A stretch of 64,000 bases of DNA, from contig NZ_FPKV01000003.1 in NCBI RefSeq assembly GCF_900114265.1, positions 248,001 to 312,000 on the forward strand, in the 5' to 3' direction. Positions 9,324 through 19,335 of this stretch are shown piece after piece. The notes beneath the pieces were generated by a model. It saw nothing but the letters and a program-made list of their open reading frames with translations. It made no database searches and was not told the origin of the DNA. Made by a program: the position numbers and the translations under genes. Each line of letters opens with the position of its first letter. Positions within the stretch are counted from its first letter, which is position 1. This DNA is from Flaviramulus basaltis (GTDB taxonomy: Bacteria > Bacteroidota > Bacteroidia > Flavobacteriales > Flavobacteriaceae).

Positions 9324-12314
9324 ATGAAATTCTCCTTAAGAACCACACATTTAAGATTTTCTTGGCTTATTCCTCTTATTTTAATTTGTGTTTTTCAAAA
9401 TATATGCGCGCAAGAAATTAATAATTATGAGAGGTTAAAAAAAGAATTTAAAAAACCTCCATTAAAATCATGGCCAAAAACGTATTGGTGGTGGATAAAT
9501 GGTAATATAGATACTGTTAGAATAAGAGAAGAAATTATCTCAATGAAAAATGCAGGACTATCAGGTTTTGATATTTTTGAAATTGGAGCAAAAAAAATAG
9601 ATTCTATTATACCTACTGGTGAAATTACCTTTATGGGAGATGATTTCTTAAGGGCTATGAAAGTAGCTCTTGATCAAGCATCGAGTCTTGATATGGAAGT
9701 TGGGCTTAATATGGCTAGTAGTTGGAATGCTGGAGGGAGTTGGGTAACACCAGAAAACTCAGCAAAATCTATTTACTTTTCTAAAACGGCTTATAGTAAG
9801 GGGCAATTAAAATTACCTTTTCCTAAACTTGTAAGAGTTCTAAAAGAAGGACAGATTACATTTCCTGATGACGATAAGAGTATGTATATTGACTATAGCA
9901 AAGACGGAAAACCTGTTTTTTATAAAGAAATAGCAATTATAGCTGTGCCTTCTAAGTCTGATGTGAAGGTTTCTGAAATAATAGATGTAAGCCAGTATTT
10001 TGATAGTAAAACTGAAACTTTGAATTGGGATTCTGAAGGGGATTACAATATATATCGCTATGTGTGCTCCAACTCAGGTGAGCAATTAAAAGTGCCTAGT
10101 AAAAATTCGGTAGGACCTATTATAGACCATTTTGATGCAAGAGCCACAACCGCACATTTTAACTATATAATAGATAGATTAAAAATAGCATTTGGCCTAG
10201 ATTTAAGTAAAACAGCTCTTAAAAGCTTTTACTTAGCAAGTTATGAAGCGAGAGGTAATGTTTGGACAGAAAGTGTACTTAAAGAGTTTAAAAGACTTAA
10301 TGGTTATGAAATTAATCGTTTTTTGCCAGCATTGTTTAATAAAACATTGTTTTCGGAAGAAGTAACAGCAAAATTCATGAAAGATTATCAGTTTACATTA
10401 TCTGAGCTTATGATTGATAATTTTTATAGAAAAGCTAAAGAGATTTGCAACGCAAATGGTATTTTAATTAATTCAGAAGCAGGAGGTCCAGGTTTTCCAT
10501 TGCATAATGTACCTGTAGAACCTTTAAAGTCATTGGGTATAATGGATTTACCTAGAGGTGAATTTTGGATAAATCATTCAAGGTTTGATGAGCATGGAAT
10601 AAATATTAATAGGGTAGTGAAAGAAGCATCTGCTGCATCACATATTTATGGTAAAGGAATTGTTGAGTTAGAAGCTTTTACAACCTTTCAGCATTGGCAG
10701 GAAGGACCTTTTGACATGAAACCTTATGGAGATCAAGCATTTTGTGAAGGAATGAATAAAGTTGTAATTCATGGTAGTAGTCATAACCCAAGTGGTATAG
10801 GAAGCCCGGGAATATCTTACCATGCAGGCACACATTATAATGATAAAAGAGTATGGTGGCCAATGATAAAGCCATTCAACACCTATCTTTCACGAATTTC
10901 ATATATATTACAAAACACAGACTTTGTAGCTGATGTTTTATATTATTATGGTGATGCCGTTCCTAATTTTACGGGGCATAAGAATAGTCGCTTTATGGTT
11001 GGTTCAGGATATGATTATGAAGTAATTAATACAGAGATTCTAAAAAAACTTTCTATTAGGAACAATCAATTGGTATTACCCACGGGTAGACAATTTAAAC
11101 TACTGTACTTAGAAGACGAAGGAGAGATTGACCCTGAAGTATTTTTAAAACTTAAAGAATTAACTGCAAAAGGAGCAAAAATAGTATCAGAAAAACCAGA
11201 AAAAATAATAGCTAGAGAAAATCGGCCTGATTTAAAAGTCTCATTAAATGATATTAATAAGCTTTGGTTGGATGTTGGAGGTTCAGTTAAAGATATTACT
11301 AAAATTAATGGAAAAGTATTTTCGGGTATTAGTAGTTTAGATCTGTTGAAAAAGATAGGTGTATCACCAGATTTATATTATGAAGATAACGAATTTTCTA
11401 CCTTAGATTATATTCATTACAAAAAAGGAACTACAGATTATTATTTTGTAAGAAACACAACTAATGAATGGGTGTCTCGACAATGTAGTTTTAGACAAAC
11501 TAATAAAACACCAGAAATTTGGGATCCAGTAACAGGCGATATAAATAAAGTCAATATATATGAGCAATTAAACGAGCAGGTAAACATGCCAATAACACTG
11601 CCTCCTTATGGTGCTTTTTTTGTTGTGTTTTCAGAGGGTGTCAAACCTGCAACATATTCAAAAATTAACTCAGATGAGTTAAATCCTCCTCTTTTACAAT
11701 ATACTACAAATGGAACTTTTTTTCTTGAAGAAGCAAAAATCGATTTGCTTAAAAATACAGAAACAAAGCAGGTTTCTAACTATATAAAAACAAGAGAATT
11801 AGAAGGAGCGTGGGAGGTTTATTTTACAGAAGAGCAAAAAAAATCGGGGGATAGTGTTATTTTTCCAGAGCTAGTATCATGGACAAAATCAGAAAATGAT
11901 AGTATCAAGTATTTTTCGGGCATTGCTAAATATGTTAAAACATTTCAATACGATATTAATTCCAGTACTGCAAAAAATCAAAAAGTTTATCTAGATTTAG
12001 GAGAACTTTCTAATGTTGGTGAAGTTTGGCTTAATGGTGTTTCCTTAGGTGTAACTTGGACAAAACCTTATCGTTTTGAAGTGACCAATGCTTTAAAATA
12101 TGGATATAATTTATTGGAAGTGAAAGTAGCAAATACCTGGTCCAATCGTTTAAAAGGTGATGCTGTCAAAGGAGAAAATTTTACGTACACTAATATTTTA
12201 GAAACAGTAGTGCCAGGTTTAAACAAGAAAAGAGTGCTTTGGAAAGATGTACCATTAAAAGATTCTGGTTTGATGGGGCCAGTAAAATTGATGTTTATGA
12301 AACCGATAGAGTAG
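9324..12314 (+). CDS. GH106-family glycoside hydrolase (predicted alpha-L-rhamnosidase)
   Basis: 996 residues from ATG 9324. That start gives a proper signal peptide ('MKFSLRTTHLRFSWLIP...ICAQE'), whereas an upstream in-frame TTG at 9294 would not. The N-terminal catalytic part has the GH106 pattern 'YWWWINGNIDTVRIREEI...GLSGFDIFEIG' and 'NMASSWNAGGSWVTPE'. The C-terminal 180 residues form a GH2-like sugar-binding beta-sandwich ('VWLNGVSLGVTWTKPYRFEVT'). GH106 enzymes release alpha-L-rhamnose from pectins or other rhamnosylated glycans. It lies behind a 232-bp gap with a terminator; I found no clear promoter there. Likely periplasmic. Family assignment is firm, substrate is inferred. Confidence 0.85.
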   Translation: MKFSLRTTHLRFSWLIPLILICVFQNICAQEINNYERLKKEFKKPPLKSWPKTYWWWINGNIDTVRIREEIISMKNAGLSGFDIFEIGAKKIDSIIPTGEITFMGDDFLRAMKVALDQASSLDMEVGLNMASSWNAGGSWVTPENSAKSIYFSKTAYSKGQLKLPFPKLVRVLKEGQITFPDDDKSMYIDYSKDGKPVFYKEIAIIAVPSKSDVKVSEIIDVSQYFDSKTETLNWDSEGDYNIYRYVCSNSGEQLKVPSKNSVGPIIDHFDARATTAHFNYIIDRLKIAFGLDLSKTALKSFYLASYEARGNVWTESVLKEFKRLNGYEINRFLPALFNKTLFSEEVTAKFMKDYQFTLSELMIDNFYRKAKEICNANGILINSEAGGPGFPLHNVPVEPLKSLGIMDLPRGEFWINHSRFDEHGININRVVKEASAASHIYGKGIVELEAFTTFQHWQEGPFDMKPYGDQAFCEGMNKVVIHGSSHNPSGIGSPGISYHAGTHYNDKRVWWPMIKPFNTYLSRISYILQNTDFVADVLYYYGDAVPNFTGHKNSRFMVGSGYDYEVINTEILKKLSIRNNQLVLPTGRQFKLLYLEDEGEIDPEVFLKLKELTAKGAKIVSEKPEKIIARENRPDLKVSLNDINKLWLDVGGSVKDITKINGKVFSGISSLDLLKKIGVSPDLYYEDNEFSTLDYIHYKKGTTDYYFVRNTTNEWVSRQCSFRQTNKTPEIWDPVTGDINKVNIYEQLNEQVNMPITLPPYGAFFVVFSEGVKPATYSKINSDELNPPLLQYTTNGTFFLEEAKIDLLKNTETKQVSNYIKTRELEGAWEVYFTEEQKKSGDSVIFPELVSWTKSENDSIKYFSGIAKYVKTFQYDINSSTAKNQKVYLDLGELSNVGEVWLNGVSLGVTWTKPYRFEVTNALKYGYNLLEVKVANTWSNRLKGDAVKGENFTYTNILETVVPGLNKKRVLWKDVPLKDSGLMGPVKLMFMKPIE

Positions 12315-12364
12315 GTTTAAACTTATTAAATAGTCAATCTAAATTTATAATCTAAAATTGTTTT

Positions 12365-13951
12365 ATGTTTAATTCTTTTTTATCAACAAAGTTAGTGTCA
12401 GTTGTTTTGTGGTTTGTGTTGTTTTTATTTAATGGAGTATCGGGGCAGACAAAAGAAGTTAATTCTAGCAAAAAGCCGAATATTATTTTTATAATGACTG
12501 ATGACCATGCATCTCAAACAATAAGTGCATACAATGACATTTATAAAGATGTGGCGCCAACACCAAATATTGATAGATTGGCAAAAGAAGGCATGTTATT
12601 TTTAAATACATTTTGTACTAATAGTATTTGTGGACCAAGTAGGGCAAGTATTTTAACAGGAAAGTATAGTCATCAAAACGGATTTTATAAAAATACCGGT
12701 CGTAAACCTTTTGATGGAACACAAGAAACATTTCCTAAAATCCTTCAAAGGGAAGGATATAACACGGCAGTTATCGGGAAATGGCATTTATGGAGTGAGC
12801 CAACAGGATTTGATTATTTTAAATACCATGTGCTAAACGGAGAGCAAGGTGTTTATTGGGATCCCATTTATAATGATAATGGCAAAGAAGTTCAAGAAAA
12901 AGGATATTCATCCAATCTTACTGGTGAATTTGCTTTAGATTGGTTAGAAAATAAGCGGGATAAATCCAAACCATTTATGCTGATGTATCAATTTAAAGCT
13001 CCACACAGGCCTTGGGATCCAGATACTAAATATGAAGATTTATTTGAAGATATTAAAATGCCTTACCCAGAGACCTTTAATGACGATTATAAAACCAGAG
13101 AACTTACAGCAGGTAAGACTATGATGACCATTGAAGATAATCTGACTCATGAAGATTTAAAGATGACACCTCCAGAAGGTCTAACACCTGAAGAATTAGC
13201 TAAATGGATTAGGATAGGAGATAGAGGAGAATATATATCACCATCTGATACGCTTACAGGAACAGCCTTAAAAAAATGGAAATATCAAAAATTTATAAAA
13301 GATTATTTAGCTTGTGTAAAATCTGTTGATGATAATATAGGGAATCTTCTTAAGTATTTAGATGAAAGTGGACTTGCAGAAAATACAATTGTTGTTTACA
13401 CATCAGATCAAGGTTTTTATTTAGGAGACCATGGTTGGTTTGACAAGAGGTTTATGTACGAAGAGTCTTTAAGGATGCCATTTATTGTAAGATATCCTGA
13501 TAAAATAAAAGCAGGACAGCGAAATGAAGATATCAATTTAAATATTGATTTTGCTCCCACTATTTTAGATATGGCAGGTATCAAACCTTCAACTGACATG
13601 CAAGGCAAAAGTTTTAAGTCATCACTATTAGGTAAAAAAAATAAAGATTGGAGAAAAGCCATGTATTATCATTATTACGAATACCCTAAATGGCATAATG
13701 TTCAACCACATTATGGAATAAGAACTAATAGATATAAATTAATTCATTTCTATTATGATGTAGATGTATGGGAATTATATGATTTAAAAAATGACCCAAA
13801 TGAATTAAATAACATTTACGGGAATAATGATAGCAAGGCATTAATTAAGAAATTAAAAAAGAAATTGTTGGAACTTCAAAAAGATTATGAAGATAATATA
13901 TCTGTTGAAGAAATGAGAGAGCAGACAAGGATAGGAATGGAAAAATATTAA
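12365..13951 (+). CDS. S1-type formylglycine sulfatase
   Basis: 528 residues with a signal peptide. 'NIIFIMTDDHAS' supplies the two metal-binding aspartates (Asp46, Asp47). 'CGPSRASILTGK' (Cys89-Lys100) is the C-x-P-S-R motif whose cysteine is oxidised to formylglycine, the catalytic nucleophile. Later 'YTSDQGFYLGDHGWFDKR' gives the second metal-site Asp and the His. Length and the C-terminal 'WELYDLKNDPNELNN' are typical. It should remove sulfate esters from the PUL 1 polysaccharide in the periplasm or on the surface. The specific S1 subfamily cannot be assigned without a search. It lies 50 bp after the GH106 gene in the same direction. Confidence 0.94.
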   Translation: MFNSFLSTKLVSVVLWFVLFLFNGVSGQTKEVNSSKKPNIIFIMTDDHASQTISAYNDIYKDVAPTPNIDRLAKEGMLFLNTFCTNSICGPSRASILTGKYSHQNGFYKNTGRKPFDGTQETFPKILQREGYNTAVIGKWHLWSEPTGFDYFKYHVLNGEQGVYWDPIYNDNGKEVQEKGYSSNLTGEFALDWLENKRDKSKPFMLMYQFKAPHRPWDPDTKYEDLFEDIKMPYPETFNDDYKTRELTAGKTMMTIEDNLTHEDLKMTPPEGLTPEELAKWIRIGDRGEYISPSDTLTGTALKKWKYQKFIKDYLACVKSVDDNIGNLLKYLDESGLAENTIVVYTSDQGFYLGDHGWFDKRFMYEESLRMPFIVRYPDKIKAGQRNEDINLNIDFAPTILDMAGIKPSTDMQGKSFKSSLLGKKNKDWRKAMYYHYYEYPKWHNVQPHYGIRTNRYKLIHFYYDVDVWELYDLKNDPNELNNIYGNNDSKALIKKLKKKLLELQKDYEDNISVEEMREQTRIGMEKY

Positions 13952-13982
13952 ATTTTTAAAAGGTATTTTAATCTATAAATAA

Positions 13983-15404
13983 ATGAAAATCAAAGATATA
14001 TTTTTAGGAATAATCATATTGTTCTATACAGTATCTACATATGGTCAATTAAAACTTCCGCAGATTATTTCTTCTAATATGGTTCTGCAACAAAACGAAT
14101 TGATCAGTGTTTGGGGTTGGGCAATATCAAATAAAGAAGTTATTGTTAAAGTGAGTTGGAATGATAAGATTTACACTTCCATTTCTGATAAAACAGGAAA
14201 ATGGAAATTGAAAATAAAAACTCCAGCTACTGACGGAAATCCTCAAAAAATTACAATTTTTAGTGAAACAGAATCTATTTTATTAGAAAATATTTTATTG
14301 GGAGAAGTATGGTTGTGTTCGGGTCAATCCAATATGGAAATGCCCATGAAAGGGTTTAAAGGTCAACCAGTTTATGGAGGTAATTCAGCAGTTGCGCAAT
14401 CCTTTAATAAAAACCTTCGCTTATTTGATGCAGGTAAGAATGTGAGTTTAACTCCTGTTGATACATTGATTGGTTCAACAAAATGGAAAATAGCAGAACC
14501 AGAATCAGTGGCCACATTTAGCGCAGTAGCATATTTCTATGGATCACAATTACAGAAAGCTTTAAAGGTTCCTATAGGAATTATAACATCTTGCTGGGGT
14601 GGAACTCCAATTGAATCTTGGATGGGCGAAGATGCTCATAAGAATGCTAAAGTTATAGATCTAAATGGGTTTACTTGGAGTAAAAAAAAACAAAGAACAC
14701 CAACAGTATTATTTAACGGTATGATTAATCCTTTAATACCATTTTCTATTAAAGGAACGCTTTGGTATCAAGGAGAAGCAAATTCTAGAGAATACCAAGA
14801 GGATTATAAAAAAACGCTTCCAGCTATGGTTAATGATTGGCGAAAGAAATTTGAAGTTGGTGAATTCCCTTTTTACTTTGTACAGATAGCACCTTTTAAA
14901 TATGATAAAAATGTCATTACTGCACCATATATGCGTTCCGTTATGATGGAGTGTGTTGATGTCATACCCAATTCGGGAATTGTAGTTACTACAGATTTGG
15001 GATCCGAAGACTATATTCACCCTCCTTTTAAAAAAGAAGTGGCAGATAGACTATTTTATTTAGCGATGAACAAAACCTATGGATATAAAGCAATTGATTG
15101 TGAAGGTCCAATGTATGAAGGTGTAACTTTTGAAGAAGATAAAGCCATCATAACATTTAAGGAAGATAATGAGGGTTTATATTCTCCTGAAAACAATATA
15201 TTGGGTTTTAAAATTGCTAGTATAGATAAGAAATTTTATGATGCGAAGGCGCTTATTTCAGAAGACAGGAAATCGGTGCAAGTTTGGTGTGATTCTGTAA
15301 AAAAGCCCGTTGCAGTTCGCTATGCTTGGGGAAACTATACTAAAGCTAGTTTTTTTGATAATTCAATGCTCCCAGCATCTTCATTTAGAACAGACAAATG
15401 GTGA
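13983..15404 (+). CDS. Sialate O-acetylesterase-like SGNH carbohydrate esterase
   Basis: 473 residues with a signal peptide. 'GEVWLCSGQSNMEMPM' contains the SGNH block-I serine of the GQSNM motif. 'GTLWYQGEANSREY' provides the block-III region and 'DLGSEDYIHPPFKKEVADR' the catalytic Asp/His block. Families like this remove acetyl groups from sugars; the name 'sialate' is historical and does not imply a sialic acid substrate here. In this operon it probably deacetylates the polysaccharide so that the rhamnosidase and other enzymes can act. 31 bp separate it from the sulfatase gene. Confidence 0.88.
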   Translation: MKIKDIFLGIIILFYTVSTYGQLKLPQIISSNMVLQQNELISVWGWAISNKEVIVKVSWNDKIYTSISDKTGKWKLKIKTPATDGNPQKITIFSETESILLENILLGEVWLCSGQSNMEMPMKGFKGQPVYGGNSAVAQSFNKNLRLFDAGKNVSLTPVDTLIGSTKWKIAEPESVATFSAVAYFYGSQLQKALKVPIGIITSCWGGTPIESWMGEDAHKNAKVIDLNGFTWSKKKQRTPTVLFNGMINPLIPFSIKGTLWYQGEANSREYQEDYKKTLPAMVNDWRKKFEVGEFPFYFVQIAPFKYDKNVITAPYMRSVMMECVDVIPNSGIVVTTDLGSEDYIHPPFKKEVADRLFYLAMNKTYGYKAIDCEGPMYEGVTFEEDKAIITFKEDNEGLYSPENNILGFKIASIDKKFYDAKALISEDRKSVQVWCDSVKKPVAVRYAWGNYTKASFFDNSMLPASSFRTDKW

Positions 15405-15467
15405 AAATAGGCATGTAAATGGCAACCATTAATTTGATGTTATATTTTAATTATTTAGTTATATAAA

Positions 15468-16301
15468 ATGAAAAAAATAGCAATTTTAATCTTTATCGTT
15501 ACAGTTGTTTGTAATGCACAAACAACTGTAACGTATAAGGAAATAGGCCAAATTCAACTAAATATGGATATTTACTATCCTGATCATATGGATTTATCTA
15601 AAACATATCCAGCAATGGTTTTTTTCTTTGGAGGCGGTTGGAAAACAGGGTCTATTTCGCAATTTGAACATCATGCCCAGTACTTCTCAAAGAGAGGTTT
15701 AGTTTGCTTTTTAGTTGATTATCGTATTGAAAGCAGACAGCACACGACTCCTTTTGAGTCTGTTAAAGACGCTAAATCTTCCATGAGATATATTAGGGAA
15801 CATGCAAAAGAGTTTCATATTGACCCTGATAAAATTATCGCTTCAGGCGGGTCGGCAGGTGGTCATCTGGCAGCCGCTACAGCCTTAATTGATGAGTATA
15901 ATGAAAACACAGATAATTTATCAATAAGTTGCATGCCTAATGCTTTGGTACTTTTTAATCCGGTAATTGATATTTCTCCAGGAAGCTATGGTTTTAGTAG
16001 GATAGGAGCTGATGAGTATAAAAATTTTTCTCCCTTACATAATGTGAGCAAGGTAGCTCCTCCAACTATCTTTTTTCTAGGAACTGAAGATCATCTAGTT
16101 CCTGTAGCGGCTGCCCAGTATTTTAAAATGGCAATGAATAGAGTTAATTCCAGATGTGATTTAAAGTTGTACGATGGTGAAAAACATTCATTCTTTAATT
16201 ATACTTTCATTGATAATTATAAGCAGACTGTTAAAGAAACTGATCTTTTTTTGCAATCACTCGGTTATTTGAGTAAGACTCCGTGTGTAGAAATTAAATA
16301 G
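15468..16301 (+). CDS. Alpha/beta-hydrolase carbohydrate esterase (acetyl/feruloyl esterase-like)
   Basis: 277 residues with a signal peptide ending near 'CNAQ'. Oxyanion-hole segment 'FFFGGGWKTGS', nucleophile elbow 'GGSAGGHLAA' (G-x-S-x-G), acid in 'LGTEDHLVP', and catalytic His in 'DGEKHSFFN'. The triad is complete. It resembles small PUL esterases of the BD-FAE/Axe type, which remove acetyl or aryl esters from polysaccharides. It follows the SGNH esterase by 63 bp and precedes a decayed third esterase. The ester it removes cannot be decided from sequence. Confidence 0.85.
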   Translation: MKKIAILIFIVTVVCNAQTTVTYKEIGQIQLNMDIYYPDHMDLSKTYPAMVFFFGGGWKTGSISQFEHHAQYFSKRGLVCFLVDYRIESRQHTTPFESVKDAKSSMRYIREHAKEFHIDPDKIIASGGSAGGHLAAATALIDEYNENTDNLSISCMPNALVLFNPVIDISPGSYGFSRIGADEYKNFSPLHNVSKVAPPTIFFLGTEDHLVPVAAAQYFKMAMNRVNSRCDLKLYDGEKHSFFNYTFIDNYKQTVKETDLFLQSLGYLSKTPCVEIK

Positions 16302-16315
16302 TATAATATAATTGC

Positions 16316-17128
16316 ATGATAAAAAGTCAACCAAAAAATAATTTTATTACTTCCATACTATGTTTACTCCTGATTTTATTGGCAAACTTAGTAGTAGCAC
16401 AAAAAAAGATTTCTTTTTAAAAGATTATTTTATAAATAATCAAGACACACTTTATTAGAGAGTGTTATGGCCCAATAATTTTTCAGAAGATAAGGAATAC
16501 CCAATCGTTTTATTTTTACACGGAGCTTGTGAAAGAGGAAATGATAATGAAAGCCAGTTAATAAATGGAGGTAAATTATTTACAAATGAAATGAATAGAG
16601 ATGCGTTTCCTGCAATAGTACTATTTCCACAATGTCCAAAAGATGATTTTTGGTCTAATACAATAACTGATAGAACTACCAATCCTGTTTCGAGAACATT
16701 TCCAAATACGCCACCCACAAAGGCTTTAAATTTAGTGATGTTGTTGATGGAAAGTTATTTGAATAAGCCATACGTAAATAAAGAGAAAGTATACGTAGGA
16801 GGCTTATTAATGGGTGGTATGGGAACTTTTGAAATATTGTATAGAAAGCCTGATGTATTCGCTGCTGCAATTTCAATCTGTAGTGAGGAAATCCAGAAAA
16901 GGTAAAAACATATGCAAACAAAACAGAGTTATGGATATTTCACGGAGCAAACGATAGTATTGTAGATCCGCTATTATCTGTAAATATGGTAAATGCTTAT
17001 TTAAAAGCAGGAGGCAGGCCTAACTTTACCCTATATGCCAATTGCGCAATCATAATAGTTGGGATGCCGCCTTTGCAGAACCAGAACTTCTAACATAGCT
17101 ATTTTCTAAATCAAAAATTAAGTTGTAA
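16316..17128 (+). pseudogene. Decayed prolyl-oligopeptidase/dienelactone-hydrolase-like esterase
   Basis: An ATG at 16316 opens a signal peptide that runs into a stop after 34 codons because of a frameshift in the A-run 16401-16407. The body continues in another frame with 'YPIVLFLHGACERGNDN' and 'FPQCPKDDFWS', interrupted by a TAG at 16456-16458. A second frameshift lies near 16884 and a third near 17040-17050. A second TAG at 17096-17098 stands where the family has Trp. The nucleophile elbow reads GLLMGG: codon 16807-16809 is TTA (Leu) where TCA (Ser) is expected. The C-terminal His region 'HNSWDAAFAEPELL' is recognisable in the third frame. With six lesions including the nucleophile, the gene is certainly non-functional. 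It is the last gene of the rightward operon. Confidence 0.92.
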
Positions 17129-17159
17129 TCAGCTGAATTTAACTCAAATTTTAAACGAC

Positions 17160-19319
17160 TTATTTAGGTGGAAGGTTGTTTAAAAGCAACGTGTCTTTGG
17201 TCACCATTTTTCCATTATACCATCCTTCTGCATATAAAACATTATTTTCTACAGATATTGAGTCCCATTGAAAACGAGTGTCTTTTCTTGGGCCTGAGTT
17301 CTTTATTCTTGTTCCAAAGGACTTTTTGCCATAATCATTAAACAATTTCACAGAATCACAATTACTATAAACCCAAACATCTTTACTCTCTATTGTTTTC
17401 CATCTATCTTTCCAACTTTCAGAAACAATATAAACCATAGGAAGGTCTTTAGCTTCTCGATACATACTTTGATATAGATAATAGATGTCTTTTTTTGTTT
17501 TATGATCATATAATATCAACCCCTTTTGGTTCATAAAAGGAATAGGATTGTTTTTTCTACCAGCTCTTGGTGAAGCAAAATCGAAAGCTACCCAAGCAAA
17601 ATGTCCTGGAAACAACTCTTTTTGGCTTTCTCCTAGCGAAATTTTGTACTCATGAATAAAACAACCAAACTCTTGCGACCAAAAGGATTGTTTGTTGGCT
17701 GGATTATAATTTTTAGTTATATCAAATTTTTGGTCAGAATGATTAAAATAGTCAATACTTGCCCCGTATTCTCCAATAATAGCATCAGGGTTATAGGCAT
17801 TTAAAGTATCAGAATACCAACCACTCCAATCTTGTGGAGAATATACATCAACCAAATCTTGATTAGATTTAAACTTATAATTACAACCTAAAACAGGACG
17901 GCTAGGATCTAATTCATGGGCTAAATCTACTAACGCTTTGAACACAGTATTAGATATTTCCTCTGTACTTGAACGATCGGATTCGTTACCAATACCCCAT
18001 GCTATTACTGAAGGATTATTGTAATTTTGCTCAATCATTTCGGTTAGTTGGGACTTACAGTTTTCTAAAAATTTTGGTGTATCTGAAGTGCTTCCTGTTA
18101 AAGGGATTTCAAGCCAAAGCATTAACCCTAATTCATCACAAGCTTTAACAAACTCTGGATCGGCAGGGTAGTGGGCATGTCTCACTGCATTAAACCCCGC
18201 ATCTTTTATTAGTTTAGCATCTTCTATATGTTGTTCATTGGGTAGGGCATAGCCCAAACCTTCCATGTCTTGGTGTCTATTTATGCCTCTAAGAAATGAT
18301 TTATTGCCATTTAAACTAAAAGCTTGTTTATTGGCTAATGTGAAATAGCGGACACCAAAAGTACTTTCTACGTTATCTATGGTGTTTCCGTCATAACTTA
18401 TTTCAGATTGTACTTTGTATAACTTAGGGCTTTCGGGACTCCAAAATTGAACATCGTTAAAGGTAGATGCAGATTGTTTATAGGTTATGGTTTGTCCTGG
18501 TTTAATTTTTTTGGATGTTTTTAATTTAGATAGTTGATTCCCTTTTGGGTCTAAGATAATTGTTTTAAGATCTACCGTTTTTTCTTTATCAGAATAATTT
18601 TTTACATAAGTATCAATACTTACTGATGTAGGAGCTTGAGCACCGCTAACTGGAGTGTTTAAAACTTTTTCAATTTTAATAGGATCTGTAACGGTTATCC
18701 TTACATCTCTGTAGATACCTCCATAAATGCCATAATCAAAACTATAAGGGAAAGATTTTGTTTCATCTTTCATCCAAGGAGCAATATTAGGGTTGTTTGA
18801 ATTGTCTGAACGTACAGCTATCACATTGGGCTTACCATACTTAATATAATCTGTAATGTCAAATTCAAAGGCCGTATAACCACCATCATGAGAACCTACT
18901 TCTTTTCCGTTTACCCAAACTTCTGCGCGAAGCGAAACAGCTTCAAAGCGAATGAATATGCATTTTCCTTTATGCTTATCATCTATTTGAAGTGTTGTTC
19001 TGTACCAACCTGGACCTTTGTATATTAATCGATTATCTAAATCGTTGTTGAAATCAAATCGGCCCTTAAATATATCTGAATGTACACCATCAACACCACC
19101 ATTGTAGTCATGTGGTATTGTTATACTCATCCAAGCATCATCCTTAAAGTTTGATTTGTGTGCATTTTTTACATCTGCACGATTAAACTTCCATTCATTT
19201 TTATTTATTGAAAACTCCACCCTTTTATTTTGTTCAGTTAAATTTATAAAACTAACGAATGAACATGAAAACAATAAAAATATAAGGTAAACTAATTTTT
19301 TTCTATGTAGATTTTTCAT
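17160..19319 (-). CDS. GH2-family glycoside hydrolase (beta-galactosidase/beta-glucuronidase type)
   Basis: 719 residues. The signal ends in a likely lipobox 'LFSC' (Cys19). Domain order is the GH2 sugar-binding sandwich (about 35-215, 'AEVWVNGKEVGSHDGGYTAF'), an immunoglobulin-like domain (about 215-330) and a TIM barrel (about 330-640). Acid/base Glu446 lies in 'WGIGNES' and nucleophile Glu517 in 'IIGEYGAS'. Both catalytic residues are present. GH2 specificity (galactose, glucuronic acid, mannose, arabinose) cannot be read directly. It is the last gene of the leftward operon, 16 bp after the sulfatase gene, and converges on the esterase pseudogene. Confidence 0.93.
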   Translation of the reverse strand: MKNLHRKKLVYLIFLLFSCSFVSFINLTEQNKRVEFSINKNEWKFNRADVKNAHKSNFKDDAWMSITIPHDYNGGVDGVHSDIFKGRFDFNNDLDNRLIYKGPGWYRTTLQIDDKHKGKCIFIRFEAVSLRAEVWVNGKEVGSHDGGYTAFEFDITDYIKYGKPNVIAVRSDNSNNPNIAPWMKDETKSFPYSFDYGIYGGIYRDVRITVTDPIKIEKVLNTPVSGAQAPTSVSIDTYVKNYSDKEKTVDLKTIILDPKGNQLSKLKTSKKIKPGQTITYKQSASTFNDVQFWSPESPKLYKVQSEISYDGNTIDNVESTFGVRYFTLANKQAFSLNGNKSFLRGINRHQDMEGLGYALPNEQHIEDAKLIKDAGFNAVRHAHYPADPEFVKACDELGLMLWLEIPLTGSTSDTPKFLENCKSQLTEMIEQNYNNPSVIAWGIGNESDRSSTEEISNTVFKALVDLAHELDPSRPVLGCNYKFKSNQDLVDVYSPQDWSGWYSDTLNAYNPDAIIGEYGASIDYFNHSDQKFDITKNYNPANKQSFWSQEFGCFIHEYKISLGESQKELFPGHFAWVAFDFASPRAGRKNNPIPFMNQKGLILYDHKTKKDIYYLYQSMYREAKDLPMVYIVSESWKDRWKTIESKDVWVYSNCDSVKLFNDYGKKSFGTRIKNSGPRKDTRFQWDSISVENNVLYAEGWYNGKMVTKDTLLLNNLPPK

Positions 19320-19335
19320 TTTACTTTACCAATTG

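Noticed and set aside
16455-16921. Open frames antisense to the decayed esterase
   Set aside because: They are shadows of the esterase sequence, whose family motifs read clearly on the plus strand.
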